This document shows positions 21,508 through 31,260 of a stretch of DNA of 64,000 bases, one piece after another. How positions within the stretch are numbered: the first letter of the stretch is position 1; each line of letters opens with the position of its first letter. This DNA comes from Saccharum officinarum (taxonomy: Eukaryota > Streptophyta > Magnoliopsida > Poales > Poaceae): the NCBI GenBank assembly GCA_020631735.1, contig CM036231.1:62001-126000 (forward strand), in the 5' to 3' direction. The notes below the pieces were generated by a model. That model was not told the origin of the DNA, searched no databases, and was given only the letters and a program-made list of their open reading frames with translations. Both the position numbers and the translations under genes were made by a program.

Positions 21508-22704
21508 TGTAACACCTCAGGTGTTATGGTTGCTAATTAACCTATCATGTCATCATATTGCATCGCAAAGCATCCATGATTAGGTCAACCCTGTTATGCA
21601 TTAACTAAAATGAGTTTACCTTTCTAGGTTGGATGTGCTTCTCAGTAGTGTGATCCGAACCGAAAACCCTAATTTCGAATGCCACAGCAAATACTTAGTC
21701 CATGCCCTACGTAATTTGAGATGTGTGACTGTGTTACCCACTAGTGTCAAGTGTAGGGTATGAAGTCAAGTATGACACGTAAAATGAAGCTCCAAGTTTG
21801 AGTTTGAATTGGAATCCAAAAACTTGTCGCGAGTTTTCCGATTCGAATTTAAATTCAAATTTAGGGAAATATTAAAAGATTTTCAAAAGCTAATTGATCA
21901 ACCAAGAGTGGCATTTGGTCAACCATGTTATGCTTGTCTAAATGATGCCCTTGGATTATGGTTTGATCATTAAATAATCACCAATTATGGTAGCAACAAA
22001 TTTCAATTTAAAAATTCCTCCGAAAACCCAAAAATCCAAAACCCTATTTTACCCCTTTTGAAATAATTCAAAATCTAACAAAATTTGGGAAAAAGTTTAA
22101 TACCAAGTTTGTAGAAATTTTCAAGGGCTACAACTTTGGTGTTTTGAGTTTTCAAAGTTTTAGTGTAAAATGTGGAGCAATTTTGAAAAGAAGCAAATTT
22201 TAAATTTGACCCCTTTTTATCCCCAAACTCAAATTTCAAAATGGAGGTAGATTTTGAAAATGGTTTGTTTAGAAAAGTTGTAGGTCTTGGCTAGATGTAC
22301 AACTTTGGTGTTTGGAGTTTTTGAAGTTTCAATATAAAATCCAAAGTAATTTCTAAATTTCCAAATTTCCAAAAAGTGACCCCTTTTGAATTTAAACTCA
22401 AATTTCAAAATTCAATTCGAATTTGAAAAAGTGTTCAATACAAAACTTGTAGAGCTTGAAATTCTGAAGATTTCATATCTTGGGAATTTTTCAAGTTGTT
22501 ACATGAATTTGGGAGTAATTTGTGAAAAACAGTTTGAGTTTACAAAAGTTGGGGGGAGCTACAGTAGCCGACCAATGACCGCCGGGCACCGTACGGCATG
22601 GGCGTCGGCGAGCTGCCGGGCTGCATCCAGGACCTTCTCGTGCGCGCCCAGGAACGCCAGCGCGACGACGCGCGCCTTCTAGTGACCGTCACCATGGCCG
22701 TGCC

Positions 22705-22712
22705 TATAAATA
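22705..22712 (+). promoter_or_regulatory. Putative LTR2 TATA box
   Basis: TATAAATA, at the same place as in LTR1 (10990). Confidence 0.6.
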
Positions 22713-24089
22713 CGTCGAGCTCACCGTGAGCCGTTTTGCTTCTCTGTTTTTGCCACCACCGCCGCTTAGCTCCGCCGCTCGCCGCTGCCGCCGTTAAGCC
22801 GCCACCGGCCACGCAAATTGCACCAGCAAGCTCGCCTTGCTCTGACATGTCTATTGGTCCACCTGAGCTAGCCGTTTCCTCGCCTGAACTGCCGCACCAC
22901 CATCTCTCGTGCTCAACTCCGGCGACTGAGCCGCCCTCACGTGGCCAGCTCTCTCCACCGCCGCTCCGAGCTTCCCGTGTGCTTCGCTGCAACCGCTGTG
23001 AGCTCCTGTTGCTCTCCGTGTTTTTGCTTTAGATGTTACCTTAGTAGACCGCTGGGACACCGGTCACCGTGACCGCCGGTCCGCCATGGCTGTCGGGAGG
23101 GTCCTCCCGAAGTGGTAGCGTAGCCGCTAGGTAGTAAAATAGGGTCGCCGTGAAGTGGTGATGCCGTTGAGCAGCTCGGTTGGGCGACCAATGTTGTGAT
23201 CACCGGCCGGCCACCGTGCGGGCATGGCCGAGTCGAGGGAGAGAGAGAGACAGAGGAAGGTGATGACAAGTGGGGGCCGCATGTCAGCGAGAGAGAGGGA
23301 GAGCGCGCGCGTGAACAGGCCGCGCGGATGGGTCGCGATGTTGGGCCGCGCGGGCGCGAGCGAACGCAGGCAGGCGCAGGCGCGGGCGCGTTGCAGCTGG
23401 GCCGTTCGGCTGGGCCAAGATAGAGAGAGAGAAAGGAGAAGGCGGCCCGAAAAGAAAGTTTTTGTTTTTCTTTTTTCAAAAATATGAATAGTAATAGTAT
23501 TTGTTTATTTCATTAAAATTTCTGTAGAGCTCCAAAAATAGTAAAATTTTTTTTTGTAAGGTTTTCAAGATGTAAACTACTTAGGAAAAATATTAAATGC
23601 TAAATTTGATTACTTTTTGCAAGTTATTTAATTAGTTCAATTAAATATTAAATGTAACTTCCATGAATTTTAGTAATTAAATTATTAATTTAAAAATCAT
23701 GAAATTTATTCTAACACTGTTTTAGGCCATGATTAATCCTTAGAAAAAGTTTAAGCTCAATTAGATGAAGTTTGATTTATTATTAATTATGCCCTAATTA
23801 ATTAAATGTTTAAATAATTGTTAAATTGTTAACTTTAAGTGTTGTGTGCCTTTTTGATTGGGTGATGACCTTAGATCACTAATTCTTGGTGATCTTTGGC
23901 ACCTTAATTTCATGATTGAGCTCGTTAGTAACATGTTTGGTAAGAAACGTTAGTATCACTTAAGTTATCGCTATTAGTTAGTAGGTTTTACTGTTTTGTG
24001 ACTGTACCACGAAGGAAAGTTGTACTCAAGTCGTAAACCGTGGCATATCATCATCAAGCATCATGTTTATCACCCCATCATGTTGAGAC

Positions 24090-24248
24090 ATGTTATATGC
24101 TCATGTAGTTCCCGCTTTCGAGGAAGTCGAAGTTGGTGAGCAAGTCTTCGGAGAAGAGTTGTCGTCGGTGGGTTCCAGACCAGAAGTCAGAGTCTTCGAG
24201 TCCGAGTCAGTCGTCGCGTCAGAGCAAGGCAAGCCCCGGTGCATTTAA
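24090..24248 (+). CDS. LTR-embedded acidic mini-frame (LTR2 copy)
   Basis: 52 residues from ATG 24090 to TAA 24246-24248, homologous to 12354-12512. It ends Q-G-K-P-R-C-I, closer than the LTR1 copy to the G-K-P-R-C-M ending of the LTR at 60192. The frame is open in both copies with no indels. No known domain. Confidence 0.45.
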   Translation: MLYAHVVPAFEEVEVGEQVFGEELSSVGSRPEVRVFESESVVASEQGKPRCI

Positions 24249-25163
24249 ACACTACCTTGAGTTTTACAAATCTTTATTATTTATACTAGGGTTACTGCAT
24301 TAAGTAATTAGAAGTTGAGTGATAACCCAATTGCTGCATTGTCATCCTTGATTATTGCGATATCACCCTTGATACCAGTTTTACTGAAAATGCATAGTAT
24401 GCTTCGCTATGCTTATGAGTTAAGCTTTTTAAATGAATGTTTGTATGGCCATGATGACATGCTTGATAAATATTGAAATATGAGAATAACTTGTAAGATC
24501 GGGTGGGTGGTTTAGCCACTGGTAACTTGCATTGGGAAAGGAGTCTCAATGTAATGTTTCTGCCTTATCAGTTAAGGACCGTACGTTGTTGGCCCTCACA
24601 TCATGGAGTTTTTATTAGTACTAGCCATGTACCCATGTCGAGTAAGCCTTACTTTGACTATTTCATTACGAGAACGTCTAACCTCGCACTAGGAGTGGAG
24701 AGATGGCGAGAGTAACGTGTACCCTCGGGGCTAGAATTAGGTCGGGTTCGAGGAGTACTGTGCTCTTGGGTGGCGATGGACACATTCTGGTTTTGGGTTA
24801 CTCGGGTAAGAGTTGATATATGCAAGATTCGGTTCTACATATGTCGTGTGGTTAGGAATCCCCAGCTGGGTAAATGAAGCGGTTCGAATCGTCATTGCTC
24901 CACGAGAAAGGAGTCTTGGCCTTGCACCAATATCGTAGTTAAGAACTGAAATTGAAAGAAAGAATGGTTAAGGTCTTAATGAGAATTACTTTTATCTAGA
25001 TTAGGATCACTTAGAATTGGTTAATGAACCATCAATGGTAAAAGTAAAATAATGAAGGTAAAGACTTATTTTAGTAAGCTTTTCTGCAAAAGAAATTTTG
25101 ATTCTTGAATACCCGTACCTTGATTCCCTAAAGCTAGCATGCCCTTGGAGTCTTTTTTTAGTC

Positions 25164-25220
25164 GGGTAAGTCTTGTTGAGTACTCTCGTACTCAGGGTTT
25201 GTTAAACCCCTTGTTGCAGG
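25164..25220 (+). repeat. Conserved LTR double-hairpin motif (LTR2)
   Basis: Same order as at 15326: GGGTAAGT, GAGTAC-TCTC-GTACTC, GGGTTTGTTAAACCCC, TTGTTGCAGG. Confidence 0.6.
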
Positions 25221-25625
25221 TGCGGTTCATGAACAAGTCTGCTTTGAGCCTTGTTGCATGACCGTTGTGGCTGAAGAAAGTGACGACGAGTAGACTGTAT
25301 GGCCTCTAGGCATGGCACTTCATTTGTGTGATTATAATAAAGTTACTACTGATACTTCCCTACTACCGGTTTGTAATAATGTTACATAAGGTTTGGAGTT
25401 TGGAAAATGTGGTTTGTAAACTTAAGTTATTGTAAGACTTCCGCTACTTTACTCTGATGGTATTTTGAATAAACTGTTGTAATATTCCAATACTCCTATG
25501 ATTAGATCCTGTTCGGAGGAAAGCAGGCCTTTTAAGTTATGAGGAACATAAGTACGGTTGTCAGAGGTCATTATGACGATGACAGGTACATGTGGGCCAT
25601 CATAATTATGAGGTTCTGTGATAGC

Positions 25626-25637
25626 TGGTACCAGAGC
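25626..25637 (+). other. Primer binding site, second
   Basis: TGGTACCAGAGC after LTR2, identical to the first. Its presence shows that LTR2 also functions as a 5' LTR, so the composite really contains a second internal region. Confidence 0.85.
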
Positions 25638-26014
25638 ATAATTACTGGAGTTATTGTAGTATTACTTTACAAAACTTCAAAATGATTTGGATCGAACAAA
25701 CTTAATATTGATATTTTGGTCCAAATTGCTTTTGGCTTATCCCAATCTACTCTCTGTAGTTTCCTTAGCTCATATTTGAAAGCTTCATAGTGAAGTATCA
25801 TGTTATATTGCCCTAAGTTAGAAATGTTATTGCATGTGTTAGTTAAACTTTTCTGTTAGATCGTAAGTACGATGCATGCATCATGTTTAATTAACCTACT
25901 TAAGTTATCTTCCCTTTTAAAGTGGTTTGGGTTAAGTAAGGTTCAAACCTGTTCCTGCTAACCTTCAGATCCCTCCCATCTATCCTCATCTTTCTAATTC
26001 TGTCTTGCTTCAAG

Positions 26015-26533
26015 ATGACACGTGTGAAGATGACTCCTCGCAAGAAAACTGGTTCGCAAGGAGTGCCACGTCATCAGTTGGCAACTAGATGTGATGGAGC
26101 GAGCAGTAGTCGCAATCCAAACCCGAATTCCCAATCAGAGGTCACAAGGGTTACGTCAGAGATAGAGCGACTAAAGCGCAACATGCATTTTTGGAAGCAG
26201 TGCCAGAACGAGTCTCTGGAAAAGGAGACAGAATCCAGGGCTCGTGTTCGAGAGTTGGAGCTTTATACGACACACCTGGAGCAGTACAATACAATCCTGC
26301 ATGAGGAAGTCCATAGGTTACATGACCTGATGAATCCCAATCATCAGCCCCAGGCGGTAGAAGATGATGTCGGTGTCGTGGTCGTTCCTCGTGGAGAGGA
26401 TAATGAGGAAGAGGATCTGGAAGAAAATGAACCCATGATGGAAAGTGGGGATGACGCAAGTCATGTCACTGGTGCAAGTGTTCAGGAGAATGAGGATGGA
26501 GTGATAGTGATCAGTGATGATGATGAGGAGTGA
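26015..26533 (+). CDS. Chromovirus accessory protein with histone H3-like N-terminus, coiled coil and acidic tail
   Basis: 172 residues, ATG at 26015, TGA at 26531-26533; the only intact sizable element frame in the window. Residues 1-25 align with the H3 tail with one insertion: after Met the pattern is x-R-x-K-x-T-x-R-K-x-T-G, then PRHQLAT, so H3 R2, K4, T6, R8, K9, T11, G12 and the P-R-x-Q-L-A-T block are kept, with H at K18. Residues about 45-105 form a charged coiled coil (EIERLKRN, ELELYTTHLEQYNTILHEEV). Residues about 110-172 are strongly acidic and end VIVISDDDEE. The start is supported because it places the H3-like pattern at the N-terminus and because the homologue at 48896 begins the same way. 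It lies between the primer binding site and gag. Role inferred: chromatin contact or histone mimicry. Confidence 0.8.
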   Translation: MTRVKMTPRKKTGSQGVPRHQLATRCDGASSSRNPNPNSQSEVTRVTSEIERLKRNMHFWKQCQNESLEKETESRARVRELELYTTHLEQYNTILHEEVHRLHDLMNPNHQPQAVEDDVGVVVVPRGEDNEEEDLEENEPMMESGDDASHVTGASVQENEDGVIVISDDDEE

Positions 26534-26710
26534 AATGTCGAAATGGATGGTTATGTAATATAGTAGTCTTTCCTGTTTTCTAAGAACCTTAGCAGGGTTG
26601 GTTTGCTTGCTTGCGAGCAAGTTTGTAAAAAAATAATGTAAAATAAGGTTGATGTGTGTACTAGTACTGTACTAACTGCTTTCTAATTCAATAAAGCAAT
26701 GTAAATAAGC

Positions 26711-27541
26711 ATGGTTTGTGTACAACAGATGGATGATACTGGAACTTCTTAGGCTGGGGACAATGCTCCAAATCCCCCACCATTTCCACCTACTCTGGCA
26801 GAAGCTATTGCAGCGCTGGTCAATGCCACTACTCTGTTGGCCCAGAATCAGAACGGAAATCAGGGTCGTCGAGGCCGAAACAATGGAGGAGAAACCACTT
26901 ATGTGGATTTCACCGATATCCATCCACCGGTGTTTTCAAAGGCCGATGAGCCACTAGAGGTGGATGACTGGCTCCAAACAATGGAGCAAAAGTTTGAACT
27001 TATCCAGTGCACGGAATACTATAAACCCGTGTTTGCAGCACAGCAGCTCAGGGGTGCCGCAGGGGCGTGGTGGGTGAATCTGGTCACCGCACAGCCCGCT
27101 GGCCATTGTATCACTTGGCAAGAGTTTCATGATGCTTTCAGAGCACACTACATTCTAGATGGTGTCATGGCCATGAAGTTAGAAGAATTTCTCTCTTTAA
27201 AACAGGGAAATCATACAGTTCTTTAGTATGTTGGCAAATTCAATCATCTGTCACAGTATGCAGCCGAGTATGTGAACACTGATGCAAAGAAGAAGAGTTG
27301 TTTCATGAGGGGTTTGAATACCAAGATTCAGGCAGCATTGGTCACATGCTACAATGCCACATATCATGAAGTAGTCAATGTCGCTATTGCTTCAGAAGAG
27401 AAGTCCCGCATTCACAAAGAGTCAAAGAAAAAGAAGCAGGTGTTGTCTAGCTCATCAGGCGGCATTAAGAAGCGCCAAAGGTTTATCTACCACCCTCAGA
27501 ATCATTTCCGCCCTCCTTATCGTCCACCGCAATATCAGACT
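26711..27541 (+). pseudogene. Ty3/gypsy gag, truncated (internal region 2)
   Basis: Second copy of gag from ATG 26711, carrying TAG stops near 26750 and at 27224-27226 (both CAG in the first copy). The Retrotran_gag core and the K-rich region are present. It ends abruptly inside the sequence preceding the zinc knuckle (YRPPQYQTR), where LTR3 sequence begins. Protease, reverse transcriptase, RNase H and integrase of this copy are deleted. Confidence 0.88.
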
Positions 27542-28663
27542 CGGCGGGTGGTTTGGCCACTTCTAACTTGCATTGGGAAAGGAGTCTCAATGTAATGTTT
27601 CCGCCTTATTAGTTAAGGACTGTACGTTGTTGGCCCTCGCGTTATGGAGTTTTTATTAGTACTAGCCATGTACCCATGTCGGGTAAGCCTTACTTTGACT
27701 ATTCCATTACGAGAACGTCTAACCTCGCACTGGGAGTGGAGAGATGGCGAGAGTAACGTGTACCCTCGGGGCTAGAATTAGGCCGGGTTCGAGGAGTACT
27801 GTGCTCTTGGGTGGCGATGGACATGTTCTGGTTTTGGGTTACTCGGGTAAGAGTTGATATATGCAAGATTCGGTTCTACATATGTCGTGTGGTTAGGAAT
27901 CCCCAGCTAGGTAAATGAAGCAGTTCGAATCATCGTTGCTCCACGAGAAAGGAGTCTTGGCCTTGCACCAATATCGTAGTTAAGAACTGGAATTGAAAGA
28001 AAGAATGGGTAAGGTCTTAATGAGAATTACTTTTATCTAGATTAGGATCACTTAGAATTGGTTAATGAACCATTAATGGTAAAAGTAAAATAATGAAGGT
28101 AATGACTTATTTTAGTAAGCTTTTCTGCAAAAAAAATTTTGATTCTTGAATAGCCGTACCTTGATTCCCTAAAGCTAGCATGCCTTGGAGTCTTTTCTTA
28201 GTCGGGTAAGTCTTGTTGAGTACTCTCGTACTCAGGGTTTGTTAAACCCCTTGTTGCAGGTGCGGTTTATGAACAAGTCTGCTTTGAGCCTTGTTGCATG
28301 ACCGTTGTGGCTGAAGAAAGTGACGACGAGTAGACTGTGTGGCCTCTGGGCAAGGCACTTCGTTTGTGTGATCGTAATAAAGTTACTACTTATATTTCCC
28401 TACTACCGGTTTGTAATAATGTTACATAAGGTTTGGAGTTTGGAAACTGTGGTTTATAAACTTAAGTTATTGTAAGACTTCTGCTACTTTACTCTGATGG
28501 TATTTTGAATAAACTGTTGTAATATTGCAATACTCCTATGATTAGATCCTGTTTGGAGAAAAGCAGGCCTTTTAAGTTATGAGGAACATAAGTACGGTTG
28601 TCAGAGGTTATTATGACGATGACAGGTACATGTGGACCATCATAATTAGGAGGTTCTATGACA
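27542..28663 (+). repeat. LTR3, 5'-truncated
   Basis: It starts at the deletion junction (CGGGTGGTTTGGCCACT), matches LTR2 from about 24502 to its end, and closes with CTATGACA followed by the GTTAT duplication. Contains the double-hairpin motif at 28201-28260 but no U3 promoter. Confidence 0.9.
28201..28260 (+). repeat. Conserved LTR double-hairpin motif (LTR3)
   Basis: GTCGGGTAAGT, GAGTAC-TCTC-GTACTC, GGGTTTGTTAAACCCC, TTGTTGCAGG, as in LTR1 and LTR2. Confidence 0.6.
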
Positions 28664-28668
28664 GTTAT
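28664..28668 (+). repeat. Target site duplication GTTAT, right copy
   Basis: Partner of 9785-9789. Confidence 0.95.
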
Positions 28669-29799
28669 CGAGCATCGCCTAAGGAGAGTGACACATGTGA
28701 CCCAAAATCAGTTTGGGTTCATGCCTGGTAGGTCGACAATGGAGGCAATTTTCTTATTACGACAATTGATGGAGAGATATAGGGAGTAGAAGAAGGACTT
28801 GCACATGGTCTTTATTGACCTCGAGAAGGCATATGACAAAGTACCGAGAAATGTCATGTGGTGGACCTTGGAAAAATATAAAGTCCCAACTAAGTACGTT
28901 ACCCTCATCAAGGATATGTACAGGGATGTGGTGACGTTTGTCCGAACATGTGATGGTGACACCAGTGACTTTCCAATTAAAATAGGATTGCATCAGGGGT
29001 CAGCTTTGAGCACTTATTTATTTGCTTTGGTGATGGATGAGGTCACAAGGGACATACAAGGTGATATACCTTGGTGTATGCTCTTTGCTGATGATGTGGT
29101 GCTAGTTGACGACAGTATGGAAGGGGTTAATAGGAAGTTAGAACTATAGAGGCACACGTTAGAGTCGAAAGGGTTCAGACTTAGTAGGACTAAGACCGAG
29201 TACATGAGGTGCGATTTCAGCGCGACTAGGCATGAGGAGGGAGACGTTAGCCTCGATGGGCAAGTGGTGGCCAAGAAGGATACTTTTCGGTATTTAGGGT
29301 CGATGCTATAAAATGATGGAGACATTGATGAAGATGTTAGGCATAGAATTTCAGCCGGCTGGTTGAAATGGCGTCAAGCTTCTGGCGTCCTCTGTGACAA
29401 AAGGGTGCCTCAGAAGCTGAAAGGTAAGTTCTATAGGACGGCGATTCGTCCGGCGATGTTATACGGTGCTGAGTGTTTGCCTACAAAAGGTGACATGTCC
29501 AGCAATTAAGTGTAGCAGAGATGCGTATGCTGCGTTGGTGTTGTGGGCACACAAGGAGGGATAGAGTCCGGAACGATGATATTCGGGATAGGGTTGGGGT
29601 GGCACTAATTGAGGAGAAATTGATTCAACATCGGTTGAGATGGTTTGGACATGTCCAACGGAGGCCTCCTGAGGCGCCGGTGCGTAGTGGAGTTCTAAAG
29701 CGGGCCGATAATGTAAAGAGCGGTAGAGGTCGACCTAAACTAACTTGGGACGAGTCCGTTAAGAGAGATCTAAGGAGTGGAATATCTCCAAGGATTTAG
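28669..29799 (+). pseudogene. LINE reverse transcriptase, 3' part
   Basis: The frame resumes in the reverse transcriptase: QNQFGFMPGRSTMEAIFLLRQ near 28700, [15 protein letters not shown] near 28806 (first catalytic Asp), GLHQGSALS near 28990, and [12 protein letters not shown] near 29082, the catalytic FADD box. The C-terminal region follows (RYLGSML, then MRMLRWCCGHTRRDR, IEEKLIQHRLRWFGHVQRR, GRGRPKLTWDE), ending at TAG 29797-29799. Stops near 28789, 29147, 29309 and 29507 inactivate it. Confidence 0.87.
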
Positions 29800-29984
29800 C
29801 TATGGACAGGAGCGCTTGGAGATTGGCAATCAACGTGCTTGAACCGTGACCTTTTTTTGTCTTGTGTCCTTTATGTCCCTTTACGTGTCTCCCTGTTTCT
29901 CGTCTCTTTTGGGTTTCATCTCTAGGCTACCCCAACTTGCTTGGAACAAAAGGCTATGTTGTTGTCGTCGTCGTCGTCATCATG
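28669..29984 (+). mobile_element. LINE, 3' part with microsatellite tail
   Basis: It continues the LINE interrupted at 9789. Past the coding region it ends with the CTACCCCAACTTGCTTGG segment and a GTTGTTGTCGTCGTCGTCGT tail at 29958-29977, typical of this grass LINE family, followed by the TTGGCAGGG duplication. Confidence 0.88.
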
Positions 29985-29993
29985 TTGGCAGGG
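29985..29993 (+). repeat. LINE target site duplication, right copy
   Basis: TTGGCAGGG, matching 7721-7729. Confidence 0.7.
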
Positions 29994-30290
29994 GTTTTGA
30001 TTAAAGGTAAGCTTGGAACGCAAGAATTTCGCTGGAATTAATTTAATTTCACATGGAAAACGTAGGAATATGAATTTTTCCTGTGTTTCAAACAGTCCCT
30101 AAGCTCATCGATAAATCACAGCAAAAATCTACTAAAGAGGGTTTCAATCATCAGAAAGGCAGGATTGGCTGACTAATTTATTTTGTACTAGTCAAACTGA
30201 TTCCTTCTCAGAATTCTGTAGTGTTTACAAGCCGGGCACTTAGAAAAAAAATAAGGTACAACTAGACTTGAATTCTTCCAAAGGCATTTA

Positions 30291-30488
30291 CAGTGTTTAG
30301 ATTCTTCAAAATTCCAAAAATTTTACAAGATTCTCTGTCACATCAAATCTTTGGACGCATGCATGAAGCATTAAATGTAGGTAAAAAAAATAACTAATTG
30401 CACAGTTTGTCTGTAAATGTCGAAACGAATTTTTTGAGCCTAGTTAGTCCATAATTGGATAAATTTTACCAAATAACAACGAAAAGTG
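30291..30488. mobile_element. MITE a in copy 2 of the host duplication
   Basis: It is flanked by TTA at 30288-30290 and 30489-30491. The body has the family signature: a TTCTCTGTCACATCAAATC segment, TGCATGAAGCATTAAATGTA, AAATAACTAATTGCACAGTT, GAGCCTAGTTAGTCCATAAT. Copy 3 (30790-30800) and copy 1 show the unoccupied site. Confidence 0.75.
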
Positions 30489-30853
30489 TTACGGTTCAAA
30501 GCCTAATTTCATCTGATTCTTCTACGCCCAGTCTAATCACTCCATTTATCCGATCCAACAATTGCAGAAAATCACTCCTGCCATCATCATGCGCGACATT
30601 ACCCCCAGCCCGAGACCTGTTCTAGTGGCTTCAATCATCGTGAGAAAAATTACACACTGTCGTCGTTTAAAAAAAAATTCGCGACCGTGCCGAGGCACGT
30701 TTTTCATCGAGAAGAAAATCGTCGTTCAAAATTACACTACTGTCAGTGTGCCCGTGGCTGACAACTAGGCTTGAATTCTTCCAAAGGCATTTACGGTTCA
30801 AACCCTAGTTTCGTTCTGATTTCTCTATTCGCAATCGAGAATCACTCCACTTA

Positions 30854-31096
30854 GGGCCGGTTTAGTTCCAAATTTTTTGGCAAAATGGCACTGTATCGCT
30901 TTTCGTTGTTATTTGGCAATTAGTGTCCAATCATGGTCTAATTAGGCTTAGAAGATTCGTCTCGTCCATTTCGTCTAAACTGTGTAATTAATTTTATTTT
31001 TTATCTATATTTAATACTTTATGCATGCGTCCAAATATTCGATGTGACGGGGAATCTTGAAAATTTTGGCAAAATAAAGTGGAATTAAACGGGGCC
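30854..31096. mobile_element. MITE b in copy 3 of the host duplication
   Basis: 243 bp with ends GGGCCGGTTTAGTTCC and GGAATTAAACGGGGCC and TTA at 30851-30853 and 31097-31099. Copy 2 has the empty site (CACTCCATTTATCCGATCC near 30539). Same family as MITE a in the opposite orientation; the 3-bp TTA duplication supports a PIF/Harbinger-related Tourist MITE. Confidence 0.85.
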
Positions 31097-31260
31097 TTAT
31101 CCGATCCCAGAAATGCAGAAAATCACTCCTGCCATCATCACGCGCGACATTATTAGCCCAGCCCGAGACCTGTTCTAGCGGCCTCAATCAGCGTGAGAAA
31201 AAAAAAATTGCACACTGTCGTTCAAAATCACACACTACAGTCAGTGTGCCGGTGGCTGAC

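Larger units (their letters stand above)
21508..25623 (+). repeat. LTR2 (shared middle LTR)
   Basis: 4116 bp, the only complete uninterrupted LTR of this element. It starts TGTAACACC and ends CTGTGATA (CA changed to TA). It serves as 3' LTR of internal region 1 and 5' LTR of internal region 2. TATA box at 22705-22712, mini-frame at 24090-24248, double-hairpin motif at 25164-25220. By eye it is very close to LTR1 outside the nested solo LTR, so insertion was fairly recent. Confidence 0.93.
9790..28663 (+). mobile_element. Composite Ty3/gypsy chromovirus (LTR-int-LTR-int-LTR) inserted in the LINE
   Basis: It runs LTR1 (9790-15784, including a solo LTR), internal region 1 with gag-pol (15785-21507), LTR2 (21508-25623), internal region 2 cut within gag (25624-27541), and LTR3 lacking its 5' three quarters (27542-28663). 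A single GTTAT target duplication flanks the whole. The order of domains (gag, protease, reverse transcriptase, RNase H, integrase, chromodomain) places it in the chromoviruses; LTR length and gag type suggest the Tekay/Del clade. Unequal recombination between two copies sharing the middle LTR, followed by a deletion, is the simplest history. Confidence 0.93.
30130..31260 (+). repeat. Two tandem copies of a host segment, each with a MITE
   Basis: Copy 2 (about 30130-30765) and copy 3 (about 30766-31260) share GAATTCTTCCAAAGGCATTT, then TTACGGTTCAAA, then AATCACTCC, then TATCCGATCC, then GCAGAAAATCACTCCTGCC, then the GCGCGACATT and CCCGAGACCTGTTCTAG words and CACACTGTCGT. A partial copy 1 is at 7370-7560 across the LINE. 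No protein frame is recognisable, so this may be an upstream regulatory segment of a lost or distant gene. Confidence 0.65.

Noticed and set aside
9790..28663. Two independent retrotransposon insertions side by side
   Set aside because: There is only one GTTAT duplication at the outer ends and LTR2 is shared directly between both internal regions.
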